Shown: one piece after another, positions 53,461 to 63,711 of the stretch | Position numbering within the stretch: position 1 is the first letter of the stretch | Layout of the letters: the number at the start of each line of letters is the position of its first letter | DNA from: Ancylomarina euxina | Lineage (GTDB): Bacteria > Bacteroidota > Bacteroidia > Bacteroidales > Marinifilaceae | Reading direction: 5' to 3' | NCBI RefSeq assembly: GCF_003863355.1 | Contig: NZ_QQWG01000008.1 | Span: forward strand, 124,001 to 188,000 | Length of the DNA stretch: 64,000 nucleotides | Notes under the pieces: model-generated | Told to the model about the DNA's origin: nothing | Database searches by the model: none | Seen by the model: only the letters and a program-made list of their open reading frames with translations | Program-made: the position numbers and the translations under genes

Positions 53461-53850
53461 ATTAATTTAATATTAAAAAAATTTCAGCAGCAAATATCTG
53501 CTATTTTTTCTCAACATGCATGATACAAGTTACTTAATTTCGGATTCATGGAGTAAAATAACTCACCATATAATCACATGTGTTAAAATAACAAAAAAAC
53601 AATACAGTTTCAACAACCAATCCTATTGTCATACAAGTTATTGACTATCTAGAAAAAACAAAACAAATGAACAAAAACCTAACTACCTAGTATAGCTAGG
53701 GTGAGATATTTCACTATCGCCCATGTATTTTCCTTTAGACTCGAGTGACTTACTCGCATCCAATTGCGTGTCCAGCAACAGATTACATCGCATATTTGAT
53801 GTTGAATAGCCATATATCTTTACCTCCGAACCAGATAAAGAAATAAACAT
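53461..53850. other. divergent regulatory region between the CRP-type gene and dcuB
   Basis: 390 nt without a gene. It contains GTGAGATATTTCAC (53701-53714), immediately preceded by the dyad CCTAG-TATAG-CTAGG (53687-53701), and a possible dcuB promoter with -7 CATATTTG (53791-53798). Confidence 0.7.
53701..53714 (+). promoter_or_regulatory. CRP-type site GTGAGATATTTCAC before dcuB
   Basis: GTGA-N6-TCAC core, 137 nt before the dcuB start. The identical 14-mer occurs upstream of aspA (57793-57806). In both places a TTTG-ending -7-like box follows 90-91 nt after the start of the site. Confidence 0.7.
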
Positions 53851-55164
53851 ATGTTTTGGATTGAATTTGCGGTAGTATTAATAGCAATTTTTGTTGGAGC
53901 CCGATTGGGAGGTATCGGCCTTGGAGTAATGGGGGGGATTGGACTTTCCATTTTAACTTTTGGATTTAATTTACAACCCACTTCACCTCCTATAGATGTG
54001 ATGCTGATGATTGTATCAGTAATTACTGCCGCAGCAGCCATGCAAGCCGCTGGTGGATTGGACTATCTGGTAAAGCTGGCTGAGAGCGTACTTAGAAAGA
54101 ATCCGAATCGGATTACTTACTATGGCCCTATTGTATCTTATTTGTTTACCCTTGTGGCTGGTACAGGTCATGTATGTTATTCAATACTGCCTGTTATATC
54201 AGAGGTGGCAAGAGAAACGGGCGTTCGTCCAGAACGACCATTGTCTATCGCAGTGATTGCATCACAACAGGCTATTACGGCAAGTCCCATATCTGCAGCA
54301 ACCGTTGCCTTATTGGGTATGCTTACACCTTACGATTTTCAATTGATCGATATATTAATGATCAGTATTCCTGCAACTTTTTTTGGCGTATTATTGGGAG
54401 CATTTGCTGCCAATAAAATGGGAAAAGATTTAAAGGACGATCCTGAATACCAAAAAAGACTAAAAGAAGGAAAACTAAAATCGAATTCAGAAAGAGTAGA
54501 TAAAGAAGTTCCAACTTCCGCTAAAATATCAGTTGCCTTATTTATTCTTGGAGCATTTGCTATTGTGATGTTTGGTTCATTTGAAAGCTTACGTCCAGTA
54601 TGGAATGTAGGTGGTGAGATGATCAAAATGGGCATGCCCGCGACCATTGAGATGGTGATGATGGCTATTGCAGCATTAATCCTGATTTTCTCAAAGGTTA
54701 AAGTTGAAGACGTTGCTAAAGGCAATGTTTTTTCAGCAGGAATGCAGGCGGTAATTGCAATCTTCGGAATTGCCTGGATGGGTGATACCTTCTTTGCAGC
54801 TAATATGGATTATCTGGGTGGAGGTATTAAGGAGATGGTGACCAACATGCCATGGTTGTTTGCCTTAGCATTGTTTGTGCTTTCAATCTTGCTTTATAGC
54901 CAGGCAGCTACAATTCGTGCCCTAATGCCTTTGGGTATTGCATTGGGTATACCTGCTCCAGCTCTTATTGCTATGTTCCCATCAGTAAACGGATACTTTT
55001 TTATTCCAAACTACCCAACGGTAGTCGCAGCCATTAATTTCGACCAAACGGGTACAACCCGAATTGGAAAATACTTATTAAATCATAGTTTCATGATTCC
55101 AGGAATGGTGGCTACCATTGGCGCTGTTTCAATGGGCTTCCTATTAGTTTCAATACTATTCTAG
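53851..55164 (+). CDS. anaerobic C4-dicarboxylate antiporter, DcuA/DcuB family
   Basis: A 437-residue inner-membrane carrier with about 10-12 helices. Dcu-family sequences are plain: MFWIEFAVVLIAIFVGARLGGIGLGVMGGIG at the start, MQAAGGLDYLVKLAES, LVAGTGHVCYSILPVI and, near the end, FPSVNGYFFIPNYPTVVAAINFDQTGTTRIGKYLLNHSF. These carriers exchange fumarate, malate or aspartate for succinate in fumarate respiration. It is the first gene of an operon with periplasmic asparaginase and a porin. DcuA versus DcuB cannot be decided here. Confidence 0.95.
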   Translation: MFWIEFAVVLIAIFVGARLGGIGLGVMGGIGLSILTFGFNLQPTSPPIDVMLMIVSVITAAAAMQAAGGLDYLVKLAESVLRKNPNRITYYGPIVSYLFTLVAGTGHVCYSILPVISEVARETGVRPERPLSIAVIASQQAITASPISAATVALLGMLTPYDFQLIDILMISIPATFFGVLLGAFAANKMGKDLKDDPEYQKRLKEGKLKSNSERVDKEVPTSAKISVALFILGAFAIVMFGSFESLRPVWNVGGEMIKMGMPATIEMVMMAIAALILIFSKVKVEDVAKGNVFSAGMQAVIAIFGIAWMGDTFFAANMDYLGGGIKEMVTNMPWLFALALFVLSILLYSQAATIRALMPLGIALGIPAPALIAMFPSVNGYFFIPNYPTVVAAINFDQTGTTRIGKYLLNHSFMIPGMVATIGAVSMGFLLVSILF

Positions 55165-55196
55165 AAAAACCAAAAATAAAACTTACGACTAATTAA

Positions 55197-56288
<1,092 letters not shown>

Positions 56289-56337
56289 AAATCTGATTCA
56301 GTAGAATCATTTCCAGCATCGTTTAAATTATGACCTC

Positions 56338-56363
56338 GGGAAGAGTCGAGAGGCTCTCTTCCC
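56338..56363. other. intercistronic hairpin between ansB and the porin gene
   Basis: GGGAAGAG/CTCTTCCC with a 10-nt loop, followed by CCCCTTGGGG and TTTTCCCA/TGGGAAAA dyads (to about 56395). No T-tract on the plus strand, so it is more likely an mRNA processing or stability element than a terminator. It may set a different level for the porin. Confidence 0.5.
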
Positions 56364-56450
56364 CTTGGGGTTCCTTTTCCCAATTTCTGGGAAAAATCAA
56401 AAAAAAACTCTCAAAATTACTTACAATAGAAACCTGTTTACGACTACAAA

Positions 56451-57620
56451 ATGAGTTTAAAAAAATATATTATCGCACTAGTTGCTGTTCTTACCATAGG
56501 TGGAACATCAATGGCTCAGGAAGCTTTAAACCTAAAAACTTTAGAGAAAAAAATAGCTTCTTTAGATCAAAAGAATGACTCTTTTAACTTCTACCTGAAT
56601 CTTCAAAATTCTGCCAACCTTTATTTAAACGGTGGCGATTATCAAGGAATCGATTTCAAAACAAACCAAATGCGTTTGGAAATGCGTGGTGAAGTGGTTA
56701 AGGGTATCCGTTACCGTGTGCGTCACCGTATGAACCGTGGCACTTCTGCCGAAGGTTTAGACAACCTATCTCGTGCTACTGATATTGCGTCTATCTCTAT
56801 CGATGTTGCAAAAAACTTCACCATTACTGGTGGTAAGCAGTGTACTGCTTTTGGTGGATATGAGTTCGACTTGAACCCTATTGACATTTACCAGTACAGC
56901 GACATGATCGACTATATGGATAACTTCCTTACAGGTGTGGATTTTGCATACCAGATGAAAGGTCAGGAATTCCGTTTTCAGGTTGTGAATTCTCGTAACG
57001 ACTATATGGATAACATCTACAATGGTTTAAACGGTGTAGAAGCTAGCAAAAATGCATTGGGTTATACATTAAACTGGAATGGTAGCTTATTCAACGGTAT
57101 TGTACAGACTCGTTGGTCTTACTCTCTTTTCGAAGATGCTAAGGATATGAATACAAACTATATTGCTTTAGGTACACAAGTAAAATTGGGTAAGAAAGCA
57201 CAATTACAATTCGACTGGATGAACTCTCACGAGGATATCGATCGTAAAGGTATTGTATCTGATATGGTGAATGCTAATGGTGGTGAGTATGTGCGTGCTT
57301 CTGATGTTGTTTACAACTCATTCGTAGCGAAAGTAGATTACCGTGTGAACAATAAATTCAACATGTTTGTGAAAGGTATGTACGAAACTGCGACCAATAA
57401 TGGTAACACCGATACAAACCTAAACGACGAGTTCCGTACATCATACGGTTATATGACTGGTTTGGAATATCACCCTATTGCTGATGGTTTGAAGATCTTC
57501 TTCACATATACAGGTCGCTACTTCGATTACGATAGCAATTTGACTGAAAGCTTAGGACTTAAAGATCAGTACACAAACCGTTTCTCTATTGGTATGGTTT
57601 ACAGACTTAAAATGTACTAG
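56451..57620 (+). CDS. outer-membrane porin of the asparagine/aspartate module
   Basis: A 389-residue barrel protein with a signal peptide (MSLKKYIIALVAVLTIGGTSMAQ), a short coiled-coil-like start (LNLKTLEKKIASLDQKNDS) and then alternating beta-strands rich in Tyr/Phe/Arg (YRVRHRMNRGT, FTITGGKQCTAFGGYEFD, FRTSYGYMTGLEYHP, NRFSIGMVYRLKMY with an aromatic C-terminus). It resembles OprO/OprP-type porins of Bacteroidota. Its place behind dcuB and ansB suggests it lets asparagine, aspartate or dicarboxylates cross the outer membrane (inference). Confidence 0.85.
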   Translation: MSLKKYIIALVAVLTIGGTSMAQEALNLKTLEKKIASLDQKNDSFNFYLNLQNSANLYLNGGDYQGIDFKTNQMRLEMRGEVVKGIRYRVRHRMNRGTSAEGLDNLSRATDIASISIDVAKNFTITGGKQCTAFGGYEFDLNPIDIYQYSDMIDYMDNFLTGVDFAYQMKGQEFRFQVVNSRNDYMDNIYNGLNGVEASKNALGYTLNWNGSLFNGIVQTRWSYSLFEDAKDMNTNYIALGTQVKLGKKAQLQFDWMNSHEDIDRKGIVSDMVNANGGEYVRASDVVYNSFVAKVDYRVNNKFNMFVKGMYETATNNGNTDTNLNDEFRTSYGYMTGLEYHPIADGLKIFFTYTGRYFDYDSNLTESLGLKDQYTNRFSIGMVYRLKMY

Positions 57621-57720
57621 GCTTCTGGTTATTTTAGATTAATAAAATGTTAACAGTCTGAATTCACAATTTAAATAAAATGCCCCTCGCATTTTAAACT
57701 TACTGTTACAAATTATCCAA

Positions 57721-57757
57721 GAGGGGTACCTGTTTTATCAGATACCCCTCTTTTTTT
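57721..57757 (+). terminator. terminator of the dcuB-ansB-porin operon
   Basis: Stem GAGGGGTA.CTG/CAG.TACCCCTC followed by seven T. Confidence 0.88.
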
Positions 57758-57792
57758 ATAGTACTGATTAATAAAAGCTTCACAACATAGGA

Positions 57793-57806
57793 GTGAGATA
57801 TTTCAC
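57793..57806 (+). promoter_or_regulatory. CRP-type site GTGAGATATTTCAC before aspA
   Basis: The 14 bases are identical to the site before dcuB (53701-53714). It lies 250 nt before the aspA start and 91 nt before the possible -7 box. Confidence 0.7.
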
Positions 57807-57855
57807 CCTGGCGTAGGCTATAAAGAGTTTAATTTTAAGTCGAACAGCATGGCAC

Positions 57856-57891
57856 TTTTGTAGCAGCATACTGTTACTTCATCTAATTTTG
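57856..57891 (+). promoter_or_regulatory. possible aspA promoter
   Basis: TTTTG (57856-57860), 23-nt spacer, TAATTTTG (57884-57891). The spacer shares CAGCA and TTAC..TC with the corresponding region before dcuB. Confidence 0.45.
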
Positions 57892-58055
57892 AACCGAAAT
57901 AAAAACAACAAATCTGAGCTTAAGAATTCTTGGAAACAAAAGCCTCCTTAGACAATCTCATTCACTAGTAGGTGAGAGATCAATCAGAAAGGGACACAAT
58001 AATAAAGGATAAAAGCAATCAGATCGATTAATTAATAATTTTAGTAATTTCTTCG

Positions 58056-59462
58056 ATGAAAACAAGACAAGAACACGATCTATTGGGTTATAAAGAGGTA
58101 CCAGCTGATGCTTACTATGGCATCCAAACACTCCGCGCCGTTGAAAACTTTGATATCTGTGGTGTTAAACTAAGTTTCTATCCTCTATTTATTGATGCTT
58201 TGGCAATGGTGAAAATGGCTTCAGCCAAAGCGAATAATGAATTAGGTCTACTTTCTGATGAATTGACTCAGTTTATTATTAGTGCAAGTGAAGAAGTTTT
58301 GGCTGGCGAATTCTACGATCAGTTTCCTGTTGACATGATTCAAGGTGGTGCAGGTACATCGACCAATATGAATGCCAACGAAGTGATTGCAAACCGTGCT
58401 TTAGAATTAATGGGATTCGAAAAAGGTGACTACGAACACTGTCATCCTAACAATCATATCAATCTTTCACAATCCACAAATGATGCCTATCCTACAGCCA
58501 TTAAGATTGCTCTAATCAATCACAACACACGTTTGATTGAGGTATTGAAACAATTAATTGAAGCTTTTCATGCCAAAGGAAAAGAGTTTGACCATGTGAT
58601 TAAAATGGGTCGCACCCAACTTCAGGATGCGGTTCCAATGACACTTGGACAAGAATTCGAAGCTTATGCTGTAAATCTTGAGGAAGAAATTGCTCGTTTG
58701 AATCAAAACGCACAGTTGTTCCGCGAAGTAAACATGGGAGCAACCGCTATTGGTACAGGAATTAATTCTGAGCCTGAGTATTCAGAGAAAGTGGTGAGAC
58801 ATTTGCAGCAAATTACCAATTTGGATATTGTATTGGCTGGAAACCTTATTGAGGCGACTCCTGATACAGGTTCTTACGTGATGTATTCTTCTGCATTGAA
58901 ACGTTTGGCTATTAAATTGTCTAAGATTTGTAACGACCTTCGTTTATTGTCTTCAGGACCACGTTGTGGTTTTAATGAGATTAACTTGCCTCCAATGCAG
59001 CCAGGTTCTTCTATTATGCCAGGTAAAGTAAACCCAGTAATTCCAGAAGTGGTAAATCAGGTTGCCTACAAGGTTATTGGTAACGATTTGACTGTAACTT
59101 TTGCAGCTGAAGCCGGACAATTGCAACTTAATGTGATGGAGCCAGTATTGGTTAGATCTATTTTGGAATCAATGGAGATGCTTGAGAATGCTATGAACGT
59201 TCTGAATACAAAATGTATCACTGGTATCACTGCCAACGAAGAGATTTGTCGTGCTATGGTTCTTAATAGTATTGGTATTGTGACTGCACTGAATCCAACT
59301 TTGGGTTACGAAGCTTCATCGTCTTTGGCATCAGAAGCTCTTGCAAACAACCGTAGCGTTTACGATTTGGTTCTAGAGAAAAACCTATTGACCAAAGAGA
59401 TGTTAGACGAATTACTACAACCTGAAAGAATGATCAAACCTCAAAAGTTTGTGAAAAAATAA
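58056..59462 (+). CDS. aspA: aspartate ammonia-lyase (aspartase)
   Basis: Deaminates aspartate to fumarate and ammonia. 468 residues, the usual length. Motifs are GGAGTSTNMNANEVIANRALE (about 98-118), HINLSQSTNDAYPTAIKIA, KMGRTQLQDAVPMTLGQEF and the superfamily loop PGSSIMPGKVNPVIPEVVNQ with the catalytic Ser (about 320). QSTNDAYPTA and GRTQLQDAVP favour aspartase over fumarase, as does the asparaginase/Dcu context. It is transcribed separately from the dcuB operon but behind an identical CRP-type site. Confidence 0.95.
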   Translation: MKTRQEHDLLGYKEVPADAYYGIQTLRAVENFDICGVKLSFYPLFIDALAMVKMASAKANNELGLLSDELTQFIISASEEVLAGEFYDQFPVDMIQGGAGTSTNMNANEVIANRALELMGFEKGDYEHCHPNNHINLSQSTNDAYPTAIKIALINHNTRLIEVLKQLIEAFHAKGKEFDHVIKMGRTQLQDAVPMTLGQEFEAYAVNLEEEIARLNQNAQLFREVNMGATAIGTGINSEPEYSEKVVRHLQQITNLDIVLAGNLIEATPDTGSYVMYSSALKRLAIKLSKICNDLRLLSSGPRCGFNEINLPPMQPGSSIMPGKVNPVIPEVVNQVAYKVIGNDLTVTFAAEAGQLQLNVMEPVLVRSILESMEMLENAMNVLNTKCITGITANEEICRAMVLNSIGIVTALNPTLGYEASSSLASEALANNRSVYDLVLEKNLLTKEMLDELLQPERMIKPQKFVKK

Positions 59463-59470
59463 TAGCATAC

Positions 59471-59501
59471 AGAGTGCGCTAAGCGATATTAGCGCCACTC
59501 T
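59471..59501 (+). terminator. first hairpin after aspA
   Basis: AGAGTG.CGCTAA paired with TTAGCGCCACTCT (one bulge) just after the aspA stop. No T-run follows, so the next hairpin is probably the true end. Confidence 0.5.
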
Positions 59502-59525
59502 AAATTTACCTTTCATGAGTGTAAG

Positions 59526-59587
59526 ACGGCAAGTTCGCTGTTCTAGAATTGTACTCGATTCTAAAACAAGTGGCTTGCCGTTTTTCG
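59526..59587 (+). terminator. terminator of aspA
   Basis: ACGGCAAG (59526-59533) pairs with CTTGCCGT (59574-59581) and an inner TAGAAT/ATTCTA hairpin extends it. TTTTCG follows. Confidence 0.75.
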
Positions 59588-59645
59588 TTTAAGGATATGT
59601 GTTTCTCCATCTTTAAGATTTAGCGCGATAGCACATATTCTTCTT

Positions 59646-60386
59646 TTACTCGGAATTATTATTCAACAGGATTTGATTCCCAAATTTCTGTTTAACCTTT
59701 TTAAAAGAATAACTCTTATGATCTCCTCCCATTAGAAAAAGAAGTTTCTTTCCAGGATTGTCATTGATGATGCTTATAATATTTTGGGCGATATGCTCAT
59801 CTCTTTGAAGAAAAGAATCGGTTATTTCAGAATATTTGGTATTCATAAATATTGCAGCTAAACCTTCAAAAGCTATAGCATTAATTGAATCAAGCCTTCC
59901 ATTATTTAGTTCACAGAGAGAAGCATTAAATACAATTGTATTTTTCATTTTTACTAAGCCATCCATTGCAGACAATTTTTTGAGCATTATGCTGTCTTGA
60001 TTTAGTTCTTGCACGAGTCTTTTAATAACACTCATCTCTTTCCTATAATTATCTGGAAAACTTTTCCCTTCCAATTCTTCGCCAAGCCAATCAAATCCCA
60101 CTAATTTCTTATCAATATATTTAGATATACACTCATACATTTCAAATGGGTAGAATTTTTTAAGATAAGTAACAGTGCTATCCATATCTTCTTGCCTAAT
60201 CTCAATTCCTATAATATCAGGATTATAGGAATCTATAAAAGAAAACAAATTTTCATATGTGTAGTTCGGATTTTTCTCATGAAATCCATGAATCGTACTA
60301 CATATTATAACTTCAGTCTCTTGCTTTTGGCAATAAAACAGGGCTAAAATTGCAATAAAAACAGTTATAAAAGTTACGTACTTCAT
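59646..60386 (-). CDS. lipoprotein-like protein, possibly TraB/TIKI-related
   Basis: A 246-residue protein with a hydrophobic start and a lipobox-like site (TVFIAILALFYCQKQETE, Cys 19). The mature part has VIICSTIHGFHEKNP, DIIGIEIRQEDMDS, RDEHIAQNIISIINDNPGKK and LFLMGGDHKSYSFKK. The pattern of an early histidine, an early Glu after a hydrophobic strand, an (R)(D/N)..A..I helix and a late G.H motif resembles TraB/TIKI-type metalloproteins, but I am not certain. It stands alone between aspA and the two-component system. Confidence 0.6.
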   Translation of the reverse strand: MKYVTFITVFIAILALFYCQKQETEVIICSTIHGFHEKNPNYTYENLFSFIDSYNPDIIGIEIRQEDMDSTVTYLKKFYPFEMYECISKYIDKKLVGFDWLGEELEGKSFPDNYRKEMSVIKRLVQELNQDSIMLKKLSAMDGLVKMKNTIVFNASLCELNNGRLDSINAIAFEGLAAIFMNTKYSEITDSFLQRDEHIAQNIISIINDNPGKKLLFLMGGDHKSYSFKKVKQKFGNQILLNNNSE

Positions 60387-60666
60387 TTGTTTATATGTGA
60401 TAACGTATATATAACATCAATCTAAATATTTTATCATATTCATTATGAAATCACTAAAGTATTAAATCTAAACTAAGATATATACTGTCAAGTTTGCCAA
60501 ATTCTTAATGTCCGTAAATACCTCTTCAATTTATATCTGATAAAATCAATGGGATCTTCGGGAATTCATTATTAACAAACCACCTCCCCCTCGCTCAATC
60601 GGGTACTCCTCCTTAACCAAGGAGGAGAAATTAATTACTATGGGGTTCCTATATTTACAGCTTGCC

Positions 60667-60687
60667 GATAGCTATCGGGACATGACG
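60667..60687 (+). repeat. 21-nt intergenic repeat, copy 1
   Basis: GATAGCTATCGGGACATGAC plus G, identical to 63441-63461. The left part is the palindrome CCGATAGCTATCGG. Confidence 0.75.
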
Positions 60688-60798
60688 GACAGAAACAAAA
60701 GTTTCATCAAGAAAAAAAAGAATGACTTCTGAGGGGATAAGATATCTCCAAGTCAAAACCTACAGATAGTATATCACCAGGAGCAATTATATTCTTAT

Positions 60799-60830
60799 CT
60801 GTGATAATCCGCGAAATCTGCGGGAGAAAT
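60799..60830 (+). repeat. hairpin repeat (AATCCGCGAAATCTGCGGGAG type), copy 1
   Basis: Contains CCGC-GAAATCT-GCGG. Copy 2 (63477-63508) has CTGCA-AAATC-TGCAG, so the stem is kept by paired changes. Confidence 0.7.
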
Positions 60831-60938
60831 AAATTAAACCTAACTTTAACTTTTCCTTAAGTTTAATTAGCTGTTCATTAAGAGTCAAAAACGACTTCAA
60901 TTGTTAAATTTGTAATAAGCGAAATTTAAACTGTTCTT

Positions 60939-62525
60939 ATGAATAAAAAACTCATCATCGGTCTTATCGTTCTCATGTCAATTTCTTTGATTGGTATTAT
61001 TGGGGTTCAGGTCTTATGGATTCAGAATAATATTCGTATTGAAGAGAAAAAATTTGATGATAATATCAAAGATATATTAGAGACTGTAGTTGAGAATTTA
61101 GAACAAGATGAAGACATTCACATCATAGGCAAAGGCCTAAATTGGGTTAAAGAGATTCATGGTGACGATAACGAAATTCTCAAAATATCGGAGTTTATCG
61201 ATAATAAGACTCACCAAAAACATCAAAAAATTACAATTACTGGAGATCACGACTCCCTTTCTAAAAAAAAGTTTCTCGAAACAAGAGCAAAAATCTTAAT
61301 TCAATCAGATGGAAAAGAATTTAAGGTTCAGGGTAATTCATCAGATGATAACGATTCGACCATCGACATTAATATTAATCTGACAGATACCGATACCCTA
61401 ATTCGAATAAAAAATAAGGAAAAGCAGATTGAAAACTTATTCAGCAAGGTTATATACGAATACAAACTAAAGGACAATAAACTTGAAGACAGAATCGATC
61501 AGGAGGATATTGCCAATCAATTGAAATTAGCTTTTCAGGAGGAAAATATCGATATTGACTATCAGTTTGGGGTATCCAACAAACAAAATAATAAACTCAT
61601 CTTCAGTTCTGATTCCATTCAAAACCCTATCATACTAAATTCGAAATACAAACAGAGTCTATTCCCTGGTGATGTATTCAAAAAGAACAATCAACTCTTT
61701 GTTGCTGTCACAAATCGCGGCAGCTTAATTTATAAGAGCATTCTCCCTTTATTAATTCTTTCGGGAATTTTCACTTTATTTATTCTAGCCAGTTTTGTTG
61801 CCACTGTCATTTTCATTTTCAAGCAGAAAAAAATCAGCGATATCAAAACGGATTTCATCAATAATATGACACATGAATTCAAAACGCCTATTGCAACCAT
61901 TGCCCTAGCCAGTGATTCAATCGTCAACCCTAAAGTTATTGGTCTGCCCGAACGCATTCGATATTTTGCCGCCATCATTAAAGACGAGAACTACCGAATG
62001 AATAAACAGGTTGAGAATATCATGCAATTGTCTTTATATGGCAAACACGAATTGGAAATTAATCCACAAGCACTGCATTTAAACGAAAGCATACAAAAGG
62101 CCGCCGAGCATATTCTACTCCAGATTGACGAACGAAAAGGAAGTTTGAATCTGAAATTAGATGCCATTAATGATATTGTAAAGGTCGATGAAGTTCATTT
62201 TTTCAATGTCCTTTTCAACCTGCTGGACAATGCTATTAAATACTCGGAGGGAAAGCCCGAAATTGAAATTGGCACAAAGAATGTGGGACGACAGATATGT
62301 GTTTGGATTAAGGATTCAGGAATGGGTATGAATCAAAAAACACAAAAACGTATCTTCAAAAAATTCTATCGAGCACAAACAGGAAATATCCACAAAGTAA
62401 AAGGTTTTGGACTTGGATTAAGCTATGTGAAATTGATTGTTGATCGACATATGGGAGATATTAAAGTCACTAGTAAAATTGGGCAAGGGACTTGTGTCGA
62501 GATCAGTCTGCCTTTAAATATATAA
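60939..62525 (+). CDS. membrane sensor histidine kinase upstream of pstS
   Basis: 528 residues. First membrane helix about 5-27, a large extracytoplasmic region (about 28-265, acidic and poor in motifs), second helix about 268-292. A HisKA domain follows with the phospho-acceptor in FINNMTHEFKTPIATIALAS (about 308-327), then HATPase_c with NLLDNAIKYSEGKPEIEI, DSGMGM and GFGLGLSYVKLIVDRHMG. It pairs with the OmpR-type regulator 3 nt downstream. The arrangement resembles RprX/RprY-type Bacteroidota systems. The neighbouring pstS suggests a PhoR-like role, but that is inference. Confidence 0.94.
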   Translation: MNKKLIIGLIVLMSISLIGIIGVQVLWIQNNIRIEEKKFDDNIKDILETVVENLEQDEDIHIIGKGLNWVKEIHGDDNEILKISEFIDNKTHQKHQKITITGDHDSLSKKKFLETRAKILIQSDGKEFKVQGNSSDDNDSTIDININLTDTDTLIRIKNKEKQIENLFSKVIYEYKLKDNKLEDRIDQEDIANQLKLAFQEENIDIDYQFGVSNKQNNKLIFSSDSIQNPIILNSKYKQSLFPGDVFKKNNQLFVAVTNRGSLIYKSILPLLILSGIFTLFILASFVATVIFIFKQKKISDIKTDFINNMTHEFKTPIATIALASDSIVNPKVIGLPERIRYFAAIIKDENYRMNKQVENIMQLSLYGKHELEINPQALHLNESIQKAAEHILLQIDERKGSLNLKLDAINDIVKVDEVHFFNVLFNLLDNAIKYSEGKPEIEIGTKNVGRQICVWIKDSGMGMNQKTQKRIFKKFYRAQTGNIHKVKGFGLGLSYVKLIVDRHMGDIKVTSKIGQGTCVEISLPLNI

Positions 62526-62528
62526 GCT

Positions 62529-63227
62529 ATGGAAACTGCCATTAAAATATTACTTGTAGAGGATGAAGCAAATTTCGCAGCTGTCATGAAAAGCTATCTC
62601 GAACTTTCTGATTTCACTGTCGACCATTGTAATGATGGACAAAAAGGCTACGATCATTTTATGAAAAATGAATACGACTTATGCATTTTAGATGTGATGA
62701 TGCCGGAAATGGACGGCTTTACGCTGGCTAAAAAAATAAAAGATCTCAATCCGACTATCCCTCTTATCTTTCTAACCGCAAAAACACTTAAAGAAGATAT
62801 CATACAAGGTTATAAAATTGGGGCTGACGATTATATTACCAAACCTTTCGATTCGGAATTATTAATCTATAAAATTAAGGCTATTCTTAACCGAAACTTA
62901 AACGAGGATAATGGGAATAACAAAAGTGAATTCAAAATTGGGACCTTTACATTTATTCCACGTTTAAGAACCCTTTCTTGTTCTAATACTGAATACAAAC
63001 TTTCTCCTAAAGAGTCGGAGCTACTAAAATTGTTATGCGAAAGCGAAGAAGAAATCCTTCCTAGAACAAAAGCTTTAAAAATCATATGGGGTGATGATAA
63101 TTTCTATACAACCCGAAGTATGGACGTTTATATTACCAAACTGAGGAAGTATCTTAAAAAAGATGCATCCATTAAAATCGAAAACATTCATGGGAGTGGC
63201 TTCCGATTATTGATATTGAAGCAATAA
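62529..63227 (+). CDS. OmpR/PhoB-family response regulator
   Basis: 232 residues. The receiver domain (about 1-120) has ILLVEDEANFAAV, the phospho-acceptor Asp in LCILDVMMPEMDGF (about 55) and DDYITKPFDSELL. The C-terminal winged helix (about 135-232) has YKLSPKESELLKLLCE and RSMDVYITKLRKYLKKD. It is encoded directly after its kinase. Likely targets include pstS downstream. Confidence 0.95.
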   Translation: METAIKILLVEDEANFAAVMKSYLELSDFTVDHCNDGQKGYDHFMKNEYDLCILDVMMPEMDGFTLAKKIKDLNPTIPLIFLTAKTLKEDIIQGYKIGADDYITKPFDSELLIYKIKAILNRNLNEDNGNNKSEFKIGTFTFIPRLRTLSCSNTEYKLSPKESELLKLLCESEEEILPRTKALKIIWGDDNFYTTRSMDVYITKLRKYLKKDASIKIENIHGSGFRLLILKQ

Positions 63228-63440
63228 ATCCTAAGAAATTAAATTTAGCTTGAGGGTCTCACTTTTTTGAGAGGCTCTCAATAATTAGTCATACTCTGAC
63301 ATTTACAGCTTCCTTTTAGTCAGAGCATGACGCAAGGCCCACAAAAACCCTAAGCTATCGCGAGTTTACTTCTGCTGACTGGTTAATTTCTACTAAAATA
63401 CGATATCAATTGTATTAACCATGACTATGCTAACCTAAGG

Positions 63441-63461
63441 GATAGCTATCGGGACATGACG
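63441..63461 (+). repeat. 21-nt intergenic repeat, copy 2
   Basis: Identical in all 21 bases to 60667-60687, same orientation. Confidence 0.75.
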
Positions 63462-63476
63462 AATGAAATAATCACA

Positions 63477-63508
63477 TCCGCAATAATCTGCAAAATCTGC
63501 AGGAGATA
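63477..63508 (+). repeat. hairpin repeat, copy 2
   Basis: AATAATCTGCAAAATCTGCAG core; differs from copy 1 mostly by paired changes in the stem. Confidence 0.7.
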
Positions 63509-63711
63509 CAGGCAAAAGACAGTTCATTTTCGCACTATCCTAAACCTTAAATTAACATTGAGGGCTTCAATTCTAATGTTTTATTAATATTCCTTTTAAA
63601 CTGGCTTAATGCTGTAGCCGTATACTTGCAATATGATTTGATGGACAGAACAAATCAAACAGCTGTTCACAAAATCAGTTTAAAATAGACAAATATTTAA
63701 AAGACAATAGA

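Larger units (their letters stand above)
57621..58055. other. regulatory region between the porin gene and aspA
   Basis: 435 nt without a gene. It holds the porin terminator (57721-57757), the CRP-type site (57793-57806) and a possible aspA promoter (57856-57891). Confidence 0.7.
60387..60938. other. intergenic region with hairpins and repeats upstream of the two-component system
   Basis: 552 nt with no gene. It contains a perfect hairpin CTCCTCCTT-AACC-AAGGAGGAG (60606-60627), the repeat starting GATAGCTATCGGGACATGAC (60667-60687) and the hairpin repeat CCGCGAAATCTGCGG (60809-60823). A possible -7 box TAAATTTG (60904-60911) lies before the kinase gene. Confidence 0.7.
63228..63711. other. 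intergenic region with dyads and repeats upstream of pstS
   Basis: 484 nt with no gene. Imperfect dyads occur at 63250-63281 (TTGAG.../CTCAA, likely transcript end of the regulator) and around 63295-63330 (CTCTGAC/GTCAGAG). The second copies of both repeats lie at 63441-63461 and 63477-63508, in the same order as upstream of the kinase. Confidence 0.7.
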
